Counted from the first letter of the stretch, positions 9,961 to 22,960 are shown. The stretch is DNA of 64,000 bases from Diploptera punctata (GCA_030220185.1 JASPKZ010003845.1:1621501-1685500); one strand, 5' to 3'. Numbers and translations are program-made. The notes: generated by a model from the sequence alone, not told the origin.

Positions 9961-10580
9961 TGCTCCAAATGGGATTCAATGATCAATCACATTTCATTGA
10001 TTTTTATTTGCAACCAATAACAGTCTTTTTCGCCTCGATTTTATCATTTTAATTGTATCACTGTAAAATCAAGCTCCTCCTTTTTAACAGGTCGTAGCAT
10101 TATTTTGCAGAGACTACATGTGGCTACCAGATTGTATATATAGTGCACGAATGTTAACACACAGTGCTTGCGGGAGATAATATAAAAATATTTGTAGCAA
10201 TTGATTATACCACAAAAAAGAAACCACTGTTTGCACTTTCTTAAACGTATCTTTTCCCAGGTAATAACATTCTAGAAAATATAATTGACATATTTACATC
10301 ATAGGACATCAAAAATTAATTAATATACAGTTAGATGTGTTCCATTTTTTATCCACTAGGGTGCATTCGTGCAATATTGCGATCCTTTGGCAATAAATGA
10401 TATGATCTGGTTGCAGTGATAAACAAGTAAAGCATAACGTTTCTCATTTGTTTTCAAACATCGCCTTTTACATTAAATATATATTTTTTTAAATAACTAT
10501 ATTTAAATAATGATTTGTGAGTAAACAGCTTAATTTTATTCGTTCAATAGTCCTAACAAATGCCATTACTTAGGATAAAT
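9945..10580 (+). repeat. Interspersed repeat family R (copy 1)
   Basis: About 630 bp starting near AATGGGATTCAATGATCAATC and ending near CTAACAAATGCCATTACTTA. Two further copies lie at 16854-17435 and 30317-31230. No ORF. This copy lacks the small hairpin found near the right end of the others. Confidence 0.75.
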
Positions 10581-10799
10581 AAATAAAACTAATAACCATC
10601 CATGATTTTATACCTGAATTTTTGTACTGCGGATGCGTTCGAATTTTATGATGAAACGCTCTATTTCCAGTAAAATTGTGAAAATTTTCGTTATCATGTG
10701 ATTTAATTGCTTTGCCGATCATTTAAATAAGCATCGTTTTTATTGGTTATTAGATAACATTGTTTTGGTGGTGATACCATTTCCAGTTCAAGCGATATG

Positions 10800-11160
10800 C
10801 GTATTGATGCTGATGGTTTAAAAAGAGGGGCATATGGGAACGCCTTTCCTGTAGTCCCGAGGTTCGCGGGTTCAAGCCCGGCCGGGGTCGATGGATTTTT
10901 AGGATGGAAAAAATCCAAGGAAAAAGTCCTCTGGGAGAGATTTTAAGCCATGGGTCCCGAGTTTGAAGATTTTCAAGCTCGTAAAAGACCCACAAGTCTG
11001 GATAAAAAGGCCTCTGTACAAAATTTAACCAACATTCATCCATCCAAGGAATATCCTGTTGTTGCCTACTAAATATCTTATTGACGCGATGTGCTAACCA
11101 TATGTCACTCGTTGACTTCTATATGTAAATACCGCAAGTAAATTAGTCTGGTTAAGAAAC
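10800..11160 (+). mobile_element. SINE family II, near full-length copy
   Basis: The tRNA-like head has GCGGGTTCAAGCCCGGC at 10865-10881 (B box) and a body with TCGATGGATTTTTAGGATGG and CATGGGTCCCGAGTTTGAAG. It is followed by the shared 3' segment CGATGTGCTAACCATATGTC near 11085. Minus-strand frames (10703-11043) are antisense shadows. Confidence 0.75.
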
Positions 11161-11433
11161 TCCCATATCCCCATATGGAATGTATGGGGTATATGCATAC
11201 GTAAGTGGGGACATCGGTCTGAATAATGAGAGATGTTCAGTCAAGACAATAACGTATTAGTGCTCCATTTTGTTCGATCTCAAGCTATAGTTGAAGAAAA
11301 ACTAATATGTTCTTTAGTCTGACACACGATATAGCTAGACCGATGTTACTTAAGGTGACTAATACAAGTTGAATAAAATGTCATTCCCATACAGATAGAA
11401 TATAAGTTACATTTTGTTTATTTTCTGTTTCAG

Positions 11434-11520
11434 CTCCCGCAAATAGAAGCTGATGGCCACGAATTGAATGGACGCAGATTCAGGGTTGAAAATGGAGAAT
11501 CCTTGGGAGAGAAAGAGGAG
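11434..11520 (+). CDS. GARNL3: GARNL3-like gene, visible exon 1 (internal)
   Basis: Codes 29 residues in phase 0, ending in the block GRRFRVENGESLGEKEE. The RFRVENG core matches the N-terminal region of vertebrate GARNL3, upstream of the Rap-GAP domain. The acceptor is a pyrimidine-rich TTTTCTGTTTCAG and the donor is GTAAGA. It has no start codon in a suitable place, so earlier coding exons must exist; I could not find them in 1-11433. The next exon is 12.7 kb downstream, an intron that contains the large antisense LINE. Confidence 0.85.
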
Positions 11521-11665
11521 GTAAGATAACCTTCACATTAGTCAAGATATAGGTCTAGCCCAGTTCTGGTAACTGTAGCCGTCTTGGTGAATCTAAGGTA
11601 TGTGGCAGGAAGTAACATTGTCGAGTGGGGGAGGGAAGTAGTAGCCATGCAAAAATATTTTTCTA
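11521..11665. other. Intron segment after visible exon 1
   Basis: Unique-looking intron sequence between the donor GTAAGA and the 3' end of the antisense LINE. Confidence 0.6.
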
Positions 11666-11685
11666 TTAATAATAATAATAATAAC

Positions 11686-11713
<28 letters not shown>
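11666..11713. repeat. (AAT)n tail of the LINE
   Basis: On the - strand this is the ATT-repeat 3' tail directly after the last codons of the LINE. Confidence 0.9.
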
Positions 11714-11717
<4 letters not shown>

Positions 11718-11731
11718 CTTACTCACTGGCA

Positions 11732-13273
11732 CTATCGAACCCGTAGGTTCATGGCCGCACGGACATAAGCTCTCCATACATCCCTATCCTGAGCTAATGT
11801 TTTCCAATCATTCCCTGTATAATCTACTTCCCTCAAATCATAGATGTTGTTCTCCCACCTCATTCTTGGTCTACCAACTGGGCGTTTTCCTTCTGGCTTT
11901 CCTACAAGAAGTTTCCATGCACGTCTTTCATTCCCCATACGCGCAACATGTCCTGCCCATCGCAGTCTACGAGACTTAACTGTTCTTATTATATCTGGCT
12001 TCCTATAAAGACCATGTAGTTCATTGTTATGTAGTCTTCTCCATTCACCTGTCTCTTCATCTCTCTTTGGTCCAAAAATGTTCCTAAGAACTTTATTCTC
12101 AAATACTCGTAATCTCCTTTCCTCCCTTAAAGTAAGAGTCCATGTTTCGCACCCATATAATATAACTGGTAGAATAATAGTTTTATATATTTTCAGCTTA
12201 ACGTTTTTTGAAAGGAGTTGGGACATCAAAAGTCTCTGCAATGCATAATAGCATGCATTTCCAGAATTGAGCCTATGTTTAATTTCTTTGTGCATCTCAT
12301 TCCTATTTGTGATTATTGTTCCTAGGTATTTGAATTCAGCCACTTCCTCAAAATTTCCCTCATTTGTCATTAGCTGTCCATTTCCATTATATAATGAATT
12401 TCTACGTGTGACCATATATTTAGTTTTATTGATATTTACTTCCAGTCCTAATTTCTTAGTGTTACTCAATAGTGTGTGCGTGTTGGCCTTTAGTATCTCC
12501 TCGCTATCGGCCAATAATACTACATCATCAGCATAAACTAACAGCTTATTAATACCATTCAGTTGTAAGCCTTCCTCATTCTCTAAAGATTTAATGGCAT
12601 GCTCTAGTACAAAATTAAATAGTAGAGGAGATAGTGCATCTCCTTGCTTCAACCCATTCTGGATTTCAAAAGTGTCCGAAAACTGTTTGCCTACACGCAC
12701 CCTACTCTTTGTGCCATTTAGACACATTCGTATAAGTCTAACTAACTTTTTAGGAATTCCGAACTCCAGCAGGATACTATATAACTTCTCCCTCTTAATT
12801 GAATCACATGCTTTTTTGAAGTCTACATATAGTTGATGTACAGTACCATTATATTCCCATTTCTTTTCTAAAATCTGTCTTATACTAAAAATCTGATCTG
12901 TTGTAGACCTGTTTCTTCTAAATGCACATTGATGATCTCCTAGAATGTCATCAATATAGGGAGTAAGTCTGCTTACTAATATATTTGTTAGAATTTTGTA
13001 CGAAGTTGAAAGTAATGAGATGCCCCTGTAGTTGTTGCAATCAGTTTTATCTCCTTTCTTATAAATTGGTACGATAATTGATTCCTTCCATTCATCTGGA
13101 AGAGCTTCTTTTTCCCAAATCATACTAAGCAACCAGCGTATCTTGTCCATCAATTTTTCTCCCCCTGATTTTATCAGTTCTGCTGGGATCTCATCTGAAC
13201 CTGATGCTTTATACATCTTCAATTTTTCAATTGCCATTTCAACCTCTAATGCACTTGGCTCTGCGACTAGCAT
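11732..13273 (-). pseudogene. LINE reverse transcriptase region, frame-shifted from the endonuclease
   Basis: An open frame of 513 codons. It shows the non-LTR RT series: DFKKACDS near residues 151-158 (the usual F of this motif is C here), GLKQGDALSPLLFN at 207-220 and the catalytic YADD at 247-250. The C-terminal tail has YGCETWTLTLREER, GHVARMGNERRAWK and KRPVGRPRMRWENN, typical of RTE-like proteins in arthropods. It would copy LINE RNA at a nicked target in the nucleus. The first Met is not a true start, because the frame continues upstream towards 13358 and should join the endonuclease. The catalytic motif is intact but the break leaves it without the endonuclease. Confidence 0.88.
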
Positions 13274-13356
13274 TTCTGCTGTCTGTAACTTATCCTCCTC
13301 AATGTCCTGTTCTGTATGTACATTTAATAGCTGATTAAAGTAACTTTTCCATCTAT

Positions 13357-14769
13357 TTAATATATACTCCTGGAATCTGCAATCATATCCCCATTTTCAT
13401 TCCGAATTATGTTTTTTCTAGCCTGAAACCCTTTCTTCTCTATACTAATTCCCTGATATAATTCTCTAATGTTCCTATTTTTTGCATTCATTTCAAGATC
13501 ATTAATCTTCTCTCTCAAATATTCCCTCTTTTTACTCTTTAGTAACTTGGTGGTTTCCCGTCTAATACTACCCAATTGCTCTAAATTTACCTCATTTGGC
13601 TCGTGTAACCATTTCATTTTTGCTAGCTTTCTTTTCTTTACAATGTCGGCACATTCCTCATCAAACCATTTCTTGTTTTGCCTCTTTTTTAAACAACCAA
13701 TGCTTTCTGATGCTGACAATTTAATAGTATCTCTTATAGCCTCCCATTCTTTATTTATATCAGTTTCTTCTTCGTTTGCCACATTGTCATCTGAAGATTC
13801 CAGTACTTCAAATCTATTAGCAATTTTGATTTGGTATTCTTGCCGCATTTCATCATTTTTCAAGTTTTTTAATTCATATTTTACAGAATCATCTTTAGCG
13901 TTTGTTCCTCTCATAAGCGATAGCCGTTGTCTGATTTTCACTCTGACCAGATGATGATCCGAATTGCAGTCTGTCCCTCTAACTGATCTAACATCAATGA
14001 TGCTACTGTGCCAGCGTTTATCCACTAATACATGATCTATCTGGTTCCGAGTTTCTCCATCTGGGGACGTCCAGGTGTATTTATGAATATCCTTATGCTG
14101 AAATGTTGTGCTCTTAACAATGAGATTCTTTGATGTGGCAAATGTGACTAATCTAACCCCGTTGTCGTTACTATCTTCATGAAGACTGAATTTGCCTATT
14201 GTTGGTTTGAATATATCTTCCCGCCCCACTTTTGCATTAAAATCTCCTAAGACAATTTTCATATGATATCGTGAAAGGCTATCAAATAAGCATTCTAATT
14301 CTTCATAGAACTCATCCTTGATCTTGTCATCTTTATCTTCTGTGGGGGCATGTACATTTACAATTATAAAATCATGTCGTTTACCCTTTAGAATTATGTA
14401 TGATATCCTATCACTAACAAACTTAATATCTCGGATAGCGGATAGGATCCTCCTTCTGACTAAAAAACCCGTTCCAAATGCAGGTTTTTCTGCACCCCCG
14501 TAGTATAATGCAAAGCTTCCTGATTCCTGACTACCTTCTCCTGGCCACCTAACTTCCTGTAAAGCGACTATATCCAAGGGCGATTTATCTAATTCCCGCG
14601 TTAATATCTCTAGTGCCCCGCTATTGTATAAAGTCCTAACATTCCATGTTCCTAGGAACATGTCCCTGTGTTTGAGCCTTTGGCATGGGTTCCCTGAAGT
14701 AGTCCCCGCCCGGAGAACCGAATGGGGGACTATTTGACCTCCGGAAAATTTTACCCCAGTTGAACCCAT
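13357..14769 (-). pseudogene. LINE AP-endonuclease region (exonuclease/endonuclease/phosphatase fold)
   Basis: An open frame of 470 codons. It has the APE-like motifs GTWNVRTL at residues 40-47, QEVRW at 71-75 (catalytic Glu 72), GDFNAKVG at 175-182 (Asp/Asn) and SDHHLV at 270-275 (catalytic His). Many database proteins of this type carry the misleading name craniofacial development protein 2. It would nick the target DNA during integration. A stop follows AGT ATA TAT at about 13360, where an extra TA dinucleotide appears to shift the frame; the RT region continues in another frame. The true start is uncertain. Confidence 0.88.
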
Positions 14770-14972
14770 GTCCGCATTTCTTGACGGTTGTATTTTTACG
14801 GTGAAAGATCGTCACTCTTTCGCCCAAGGTACTTTTTTCGTCTGGCTTATCACCTTCGACCAGTCCGGCATGGGTAACCCTATCGGCAGCAATGCTACCG
14901 CCGGCATAGCTCTCAGGATCATTTAAGCACGCAAGCCACTCCACCACGACAAGGTAAAGATACCATGGAGGG

Positions 14973-15273
14973 AAAGTAAAGTGATCCCACAACAGGCCCG
15001 GAGGCCCTTGGGGTAGTAGGAGGTTAAGGCTCCCACTTTTTCTAGACAATCGGCACTTTATGTCAGCCGGGTTGTCAGCCCTGCGTGACGGCCGCCTTTA
15101 CCCCCAGAACAAGCGTCTGGTACTCATTTCCGTTAGAGGCTGAGTCGACCCCAGGGCCATAGTGCCGCCAGAGGGTTTGGGTCAGTTTAAAAATCCTGAC
15201 CCCAACGGGACTTGAACCCTCGACCCTCCGGCTTGTAGCTCAGTGCCTTAACCACTACGCTACGGCGTGCCCC
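14973..15273 (-). repeat. LINE 5' block, inner copy, with tRNA-like segment
   Basis: A block of about 301 bp repeated almost exactly at 15274-15568. On the - strand it begins with a tRNA-like head (15271-15205) with an A-box-like TAGCGTAGTGGTTAAGG and a B-box-like GGGTTCAAGTCCCG. It also contains the TCGACTCAGCCTCTAACGG segment. Confidence 0.8.
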
Positions 15274-15568
15274 AAAGTAAAGTGATCCCACAACAGACCC
15301 GGAGGCCCTTGGGGTAGTAGGAGGCTCCCACTTTTTTCTATACAATCGGCACTTTATGTCAGCCGGGTTGTCAGCCCTGCGTGACGGCCGCCTTTGCCCC
15401 CAGAACAAGCGTCTGGTACTAATTTCCGTTAGAGGCTGAGTCGACCCCAGAGCCATAGTGCCGCCAGAGGGTTTGGGTCAGTTTAAAAATCCTGACCCCA
15501 ACGGGACTTGAACCCTCGACCCTCCAGCTTGTAGCTCAGTGCCTTAACCACTACGCTACGGCGTGCCC
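15274..15568 (-). promoter_or_regulatory. LINE 5' block, outer copy, possible Pol III-type internal promoter
   Basis: Outer copy of the tandem block, forming the 5' end of the LINE on the - strand. The tRNA-like head at 15566-15500 holds A-box and B-box-like sequences in the right order and about the right spacing. Whether it drives transcription, or is a captured SINE, cannot be told from sequence. Confidence 0.5.
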
Positions 15569-15569
15569 A

Positions 15570-16850
<1,281 letters not shown>

Positions 16851-16853
16851 CTA

Positions 16854-17435
16854 TTTAACTCATGCCACAAATGCTAGTCAATGACCAATCACGTTTCAAT
16901 GAATGTTGTTTTACAACCAATGACAGTCGTGTTTCACCTCGCTCTTTATCGATTTATCTTTATCACCTCCTGCTTTTGTGATAAACAAAGCTCCTCCTTT
17001 TTAATGTTCTGAACAGGTCAAAGGCATTATTTTTCTCCAACAAATACACTGAATATAGCAAATAATGAAAAGATTCCTTGATTTTACTGAGTTGTTTACT
17101 AAAAAAATAAATGAATAATCCGTAATGTTGATTATGATATATAGTTTGATGTGTTTCATTATTTCTCCACTTGGGTGCACTCTTACAATATTGCAATCTT
17201 ATTTGGCAATAAATAATATGATTAAGCAGCAGTGAATGAACATAACCTCACATTTCTGATTTGTTTTCAAACATCGCCGTTTACATTAAATATATAAATA
17301 TTTTAAAATAACTATAGTTAAACAATGATTTGTGAGTAAACAGCTTAATTTTATTCGTTAAATGGTCGTAACAAATGCCACTCTTGATTTCCAAATTCTC
17401 TAGATAAATTTGGAAATCACTCGTGGCATTACTTA
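16854..17435 (+). repeat. Interspersed repeat family R (copy 2)
   Basis: Matches 9945-10580 and 30317-31230. Near its right end it carries a short foldback: GATTTCCAAATT at about 17386 pairs with AATTTGGAAATC at about 17407-17418. Confidence 0.75.
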
Positions 17436-17440
17436 AGACT

Positions 17441-17815
17441 ATTTTAAAATTTTACAAAGTATTGGCAGTTCCATCTCTTATCTATGGATGTGAAACCTGG
17501 ACATTAACAAAGGCAGATAGTAAACAAATAGAGGCTGCAGAAATGAAGATGTTGAGGAGTAATAGCAGGATACCAAAGGACCGATAAAAAGAAAAACGAA
17601 GATATAAGAACAGAACTTAATATATTTAATATCTGTGAAAGAATAAAATACTATCAAAATGCTTACCTTCAGCACGTATTACGAATGAATGAACAGCGCA
17701 TACCAAGAATAATACATAATTATAAACCAAGATTGTTGGGAAGACCATTGAATAGATGGAAAGGCCTGTTCGACCTATAATGAGATCGGAACAGGCCATT
17801 GTTGTTGTTGATGAT
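17441..17815 (+). mobile_element. LINE 3' fragment with GTT/GAT tail
   Basis: Reads FYKVLAVPSLIYGCETWTLT and EAAEMKMLRS before frames break, then a segment ending ATGAGATCGGAACAGGCC and a GTTGTTGTTG tail. Same family as 6484-6925. Confidence 0.75.
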
Positions 17816-17925
17816 GGTATTTATACAGTAGTCTACTTATTTAATATGTCGTCACCTTTCTTTAAAAGCCACATAAATGTCCATTTTGCTCGGATTTGTG
17901 TGTGTGTGTGTTTGTGTATGTCAAG

Positions 17926-18240
17926 TTCCGCGCCATAGCCGAGTGATTTAAGGCATCATGTCTTGGTGCAGAGCTACGGGACTTGTACTGGTTCCAGTCT
18001 CCACGGGGAAAGAAATTTCCTCATGGTATTTCAGCCAGTGTTGGACCGGCGCTCACCCAGCATCGTGGGTAGCTACAATAAGTTGCGGTTCCAACTTGAG
18101 AAAACTACCTATAACGGCGACCATAAGTCAGCCCTACACTTACTGAATGATCGTCCACCGCTGTGACTAACTGATATGGATGCAAGGCTACCAGGTGAAT
18201 AGTTAGGCCAAGGGCCTTCTATGCTGCCGCGCTATGGTGA
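17926..18240 (+). mobile_element. tRNA-related SINE, family IV
   Basis: The head GCGCCATAGCCGAGTGATTTAAGGC has an A-box layout. The body includes GTCTCCACGGGGAAAGAAAT and ends near GCCTTCTATGCTGCCGCGC. Only one copy seen in the window. The short frames inside are not genes. Confidence 0.6.
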
Positions 18241-18302
18241 AAAAATGTGTGTGTTATGTTTGTTCTGTGTTGTGTTTTGTTGCGTGCGTGCATGTGCGTG
18301 TT

Positions 18303-18560
18303 AGTCACTCCTCCCCTACCATTCTGCATCCAAAGATCGCGTCCCGGTCACTCGATATGGGAATCGTGGTGGACGAACTGGAGCCAGGTCTGGTTTTTTC
18401 CTTCGTTTCTCCCATTTCCATCTGCAACACTGTATTTCACCTCTTTTCCTAACTTATGTCACACATTCCATTTCATCTGTCCCCGTGATGGTGCGATAAG
18501 TCTGGTAATCCTTATACATCATAGCTCAATAATTGGGACTTCCTCTCATTTCATTTCTCT
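18303..18560 (+). mobile_element. SINE family III, partial copy
   Basis: Shows the family's TGGTGGACGAACTGGAGC, CTCCCATTTCC and CTGTCCCCGTGATGGTGCG order, as in 21615-21945, but diverged and lacking a clear head. Confidence 0.6.
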
Positions 18561-18669
18561 ACCTTGAATTACGCCGGAACACGAGTAGAAGATTTGTTTT
18601 ACTTTTAACAACTATGGATGAAATAACATAAAAACAGCATACGTTCAATGGGAATGTTGTTTTACAATT

Positions 18670-19130
18670 ATTATCAAATTTATTTATTCTTCTTCTTCTC
18701 TTTTTAAACATAATTTGTAGAATTTTTCATCCTGTTTATTTCCAAAATCACTCCTCGGAGGAAGACGTATTGGATGTGCATTCACTGTCTATCCATCTCT
18801 TGGCTGGTCTTCCTCTTGTTCTTCTCCCGTCCATTGGTCTATCTTCTTTAGCTCTTTTTTGCAAGTCGGTTTTCTTCCATTCTCTCTATATGACCCTTCC
18901 AATATTTTCGTCTATCTATAATACATTTGGTTATGTCTTGAATATGACATTTTTGTCCCTAATTTCTGTGTTGTGTATTTTATCAAATAATGTTTTCGCC
19001 TGAATAGTTCTTAAGATTTTCATTTCACATGTGCTTATTATTTGTTTAGTTTTTGTTTCATCAGCCCTAGTTTCTGCTCCACATACGATAACAGGTCGAA
19101 CTATCGTTTTGTATATGCAGTTTTGCTTTC
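18670..19130 (-). mobile_element. LINE 3' fragment with (GAA)n tail
   Basis: On the - strand it shows degraded RT C-terminal sequence ending in AAGAAGAAGAA. Family assignment uncertain. Confidence 0.6.
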
Positions 19131-19249
19131 TATTTATTTATTAGTTTACGTAAATTTATTTATTACTTTACGTTTATATGTTTAAACAAAAAAAAGTACA
19201 TCACAATCAGAAATATAAAAGAGAATAGCAGATGAATGGAGAGTATAAC

Positions 19250-19720
19250 CGGCACGCTGAACTCAGTATTATGAAGTAAAAACATCCTTTACAGAATAAT
19301 GAAATGTATCTATAAGGTCATTGTAGAGAGTATTATGTTATATGGATCAAACACATGGACAATTAAAAGATGTCAAGCTAACAAGTTATTAGCAACAGAA
19401 ATGAATTACTGGAGATCATCGCGGAAGTTCAGATTATAAGAAACTAGAAACGTTTAAATTAGGAAAATTATGAAAGTTTAAAGAAATATATTACAGACAA
19501 ATTTAAGAAAGACGATTAAGATGGTAAGGACATTTCAAAAGGATGACATCTGATAGAATTCCTAAGTAGAACTTGGAATGGAGAATAGATGGAAAAATAA
19601 GAAGGGGAAGATCTAAAGAGAGTTGAATAGATGATGTAAGAAGTATGAGTGAACTGGGACTTACAGATGAGGATGTTCAGGACTACTACAAATTGAGAAG
19701 CCGAATTTCTTGAGGGTGAC
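19250..19720 (+). mobile_element. LINE 3' fragment
   Basis: Traces of MKCIYKVIVESIMLYGSNTW, then RRGRSKES and SELGLTDEDVQD, with stops. A related fragment lies at 21960-22190. Confidence 0.7.
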
Positions 19721-21610
19721 GGAAAAATTACAAAATAAAATTAAAAAAATAAATTATACAACATTGATCAGAACTTGTTCCGTGTTTTTCACAAAGATCA
19801 GTATGTGAATACAGGTGAACAACTAGATTATAGAGTGATAGGTCTACCAGAAAGCATAAATGTAAATAGCAATGTTGCGGAAATAAAAAGCTTCTACTTC
19901 TGTTTAAATTCTCAACAAGTGGATAAATATATTTTTTTTAAATTTAAAAAATGATTTTATTGAAATTGGATGAAATTAAACTTTTATTATTTTCTCGAGC
20001 CATAAATTTTATTCGTTGATCATTTGTGAAACTAGAGTTGCAATTTAAGTTAAGTTTGGAATCACTCCATTCATACTACGATGAATTAAATGATGAATTA
20101 AATGATGAATTAAATTTAAAATATTTTTACAGTACAATTAACAGAGTATCAACATTTTGCCAACAAAACTTATTGACAAATGTTATATTTTGTTTATAAA
20201 TTTACTTTACTGAAAAATTAAACCACATTTCATTTGTTTTCACCAGTGAAATGGAGCGGATACGATTGTATCAGTCATTTGTTTCTGAACTGGAAAAAAA
20301 CTGTCAGTAATTGAAACTGAAATTTTGCATTCCAACTCTTCACCATTCGTTTATTTCAACGGAAATTAAAAATATCTAAAATTCCACTATTACATAATAA
20401 AAATTGCAAATGATACTCTAGGTAAACATATTTATAAAGTAGAGATGAAAGAACATTGCTTGAATGTTCTTCAGTTTTTAATTATGCAGAAACATTCCCA
20501 ATAGCATGACACATCTCATTTTCTTTTATAAAAGGTAAATAATTTAAAATGTCAAAACAAACCTTTTGCACAAGACAAGACAATGGGGTTGGAAGTGCAG
20601 GACCACCAGTTTTTTTCTCACTATGTAACTAATATTATATACTTACTCTTATTGTTGGTGTGCATCGTAATTTGTCACTCCCGCATACATTCTTGGTTGC
20701 TATTAAAAAAAATCTCAATACTTTAAAAATGACCAAAAGCAATAGTGCGATAAGTAAAAACATTTATTTTTGAAATATTAATAGTGATACTGCAATTTGT
20801 TTTAATTTCGGTATTAATTCATCACATCCAGATTTCCACGCCTCTTCTATTTCATCATCACTGCACACATCGTCTAAAACTTTCTCCATAATCAGAAATA
20901 AATCCCAAATCAAATTGGTTTTACAGTTGTAACAAATACGTATAAGACAGCGACATGAACAACAATAATTATTTCTCCATAGCAACACATATAGCCGATT
21001 CACCTTCTAAAATCTAACATTTATCTTCAATTATATTTATTAATATTTTAGCTAATATCTTAATTACTAAAAATAAATAAACACAGTGCAAAAAATAGTA
21101 TGCAATACTCATGTGGTAAATACATAACGGAATCTCGGAAATTTAAAAATGCTCGGCGCAAGCGCATCGTTTTTTAGAACTTTTCCTTGATCCGTATCAA
21201 GTGTTTACCACACTCGTATCGCAATATACTATAAAATGTCGAAACAAACTTTAATAATATATTCTGTTTGTTTACATTGGGTTGAAAACCTTTTTATACT
21301 TGCTGTCCACTTTTGTATTTCTGTTCGTAGTAAAATAATCTAACCGCCGACCGGTTCCACAGTAATGGTGATTTATAACGTAAGGAAGTAGTTTTATTTT
21401 ATAAAATGTATAAAGCAGATTTGCAGCAAATTAAATATATAATAATAATTAATTACTAAATACTTGATGTCGGACTTTTGCTAAGTTTGGCAAAATACAT
21501 CTTTATAAAACATCTTACAGTAGTTAAATCTATATTTTTATGTATTCTTTGCATACGTAAAGGCATGAAGTCTGATGAAATCACATTTAATTATTTATAA
21601 TATTAAATTA
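19721..21610. other. Long AT-rich intron stretch, no gene recognised
   Basis: I see no exon-like block with splice sites that continues the host protein. The - strand frame 21003-20764 (79 codons, with a DDEIEEAWKSG-like stretch) could be a relic of a mobile element protein but matches nothing I can name. Confidence 0.4.
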
Positions 21611-21614
21611 ATAA

Positions 21615-21945
21615 GGCGGATCCGTAACGCAAGCGATTAGACGCTCGCCTCTGACCGCTGCGCTAGGGTGCCAATATCGAAACACGGACACTCCATGTGG
21701 ATTTCTTGGTGAACGAAACGGAGCTTGGGCAGGTTTTCCTCGGATTTTCTCACGTTTTCTCCTGCCACAATTTTATTCCACCATTTCTCCATACTCGCCC
21801 ATTTTGTTTCATTTCGTTGATCTGCCCCATGATAGTGCGTCAGGCGTGGTCGGCCGGCACCCTTGTCATTCACAGACCTATATATAAGGGACTTCATCCC
21901 ATCCCTCGAACCGACCCTGATTTGGACACGAGTTGAGGATATTTA
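21615..21945 (+). mobile_element. SINE family III, near full-length copy
   Basis: tRNA-like start GGCGGATCCGTAACGCAAGC with GCGATTAGACGCTCGCC. The body has CCATGTGGATTTCTTGGTG, the ATTCCACCATTTCTCCATAC block and a 3' part with GGCCGGCACCC and ATATATAAGGG. Other copies: 43235-43545, 58650-58985, 59040-59400 (-) and part at 18303-18560. Confidence 0.75.
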
Positions 21946-21959
21946 TATTAAATTAATAA

Positions 21960-22190
21960 TATTAAGAAAATTATGAAAGTTAAAAGAAAGAGAGATATTA
22001 AGAAGTTATGGACATCTCAAGAGGATGACATTAGATAGAATCTCTGAGAAGATCTTGGAGTGGAAAAGAAGAAAGGGAAGACCTAATGAAGGTTGTATGG
22101 ACGGATAAGTATGAGTGAATTGGAACTTACAGAAGAGAATATTCAGGACTGATACAACTGTAGAAGGCGAATTTCTTGATGGTGATGGAA
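21960..22190 (+). mobile_element. LINE 3' fragment
   Basis: Short decayed fragment ending with a trace of MSELELTEENIQD, the same family as 19250-19720. Confidence 0.6.
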
Positions 22191-22960
22191 AACTACTGTA
22201 TTATGGATAAATTCCAAAAAAAAAAAAAAATTAAAAAAAAAAGATGAAATTCCCCGAGGCTGATGCTGCGAAACTAAGGTTGGAAAACATCTTATCCAAT
22301 GACGTATGACATTTCAAAATTTTAAAGCTATTTGAGGTTATTATTGTTTTTTAATGGTAATTACACATACTAGTATGAATTTTAATATATTTTATATATT
22401 GTTTATTCTTATCAAGTAAATAAATAAAAATGGGTAAAGTGTAATAAAAATAAATTTTAAAAAAGGAGAAAAAGCATGGTAAAAATTAATTAAATAAATA
22501 AATAAACAAAAAATATAAATAAATATAATTTAACAAAAAGTATATTATCTTACAAGCAATAAATGAGATTCATAGTGATAATTTTTCTTTTAAATATTTG
22601 ACTATAGAGAGTGAGATTATTCCTTATTCTCGCTACTATTCTTTTAACTATGAAATATCTGGGGAGAAAGGCATGGCCCAAGCGGCTGGAACTTTCACCT
22701 CACCATAGACTACTGCTAACGTGAAATAAATTTGTGCGCGGACGATACAGATAGTATAATTACGTTTTTTCTGAAATTTAAATTGTCACTGGGAATTTTA
22801 TGAAAAACCTAATGAGGTTGTTTATAGCCCCCTACCGCCTACCATGAATGATATAACGCCTACTAGTGGACGGTAGGGACCAGGTTGACTACATTGATTT
22901 ACATAATCCAAGAAAACCGGGATCCTTTTAAGTGCTAGAAGTTTAAAATTACTTATAGAA
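22191..22960. other. No recognised gene
   Basis: AT-rich. A diverged SINE-like head (GGCATGGCCCAAGCGGCTGG near 22671) may be present but no body is recognisable. Confidence 0.35.

Larger units (their letters stand above)
11666..15568 (-). mobile_element. Large RTE-type LINE, antisense to the host gene
   Basis: About 3.9 kb. Reading on the - strand it has a 5' region with two tandem blocks of about 300 bp (15568-14973), an APE-type endonuclease ORF, a reverse transcriptase ORF and a tail of AAT/ATT repeats (11666-11713). The AP-endonuclease plus RT order, very short 3' UTR and microsatellite tail fit the RTE group of non-LTR retrotransposons. The two ORFs look like one original polyprotein split by a frameshift. 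It lies in the intron between visible exons 1 and 2. Truncated 3' ends of the same family occur at 1-191, 925-1170, 36232-36610, 53328-54272, 54510-54735, 55425-55940 and 63440-64000. Confidence 0.9.

Noticed and set aside
1..11433. Upstream coding exons of the GARNL3-like gene
   Set aside because: The N-terminal part of this protein is poorly conserved, and I found no AG-exon-GT block with a convincing match, so none is called.
11584..11979. A + strand protein with an Asn run
   Set aside because: It is antisense to the LINE and runs through its AAT tail.
13469..13954. A 161-codon + strand frame
   Set aside because: Antisense shadow of the LINE endonuclease region.
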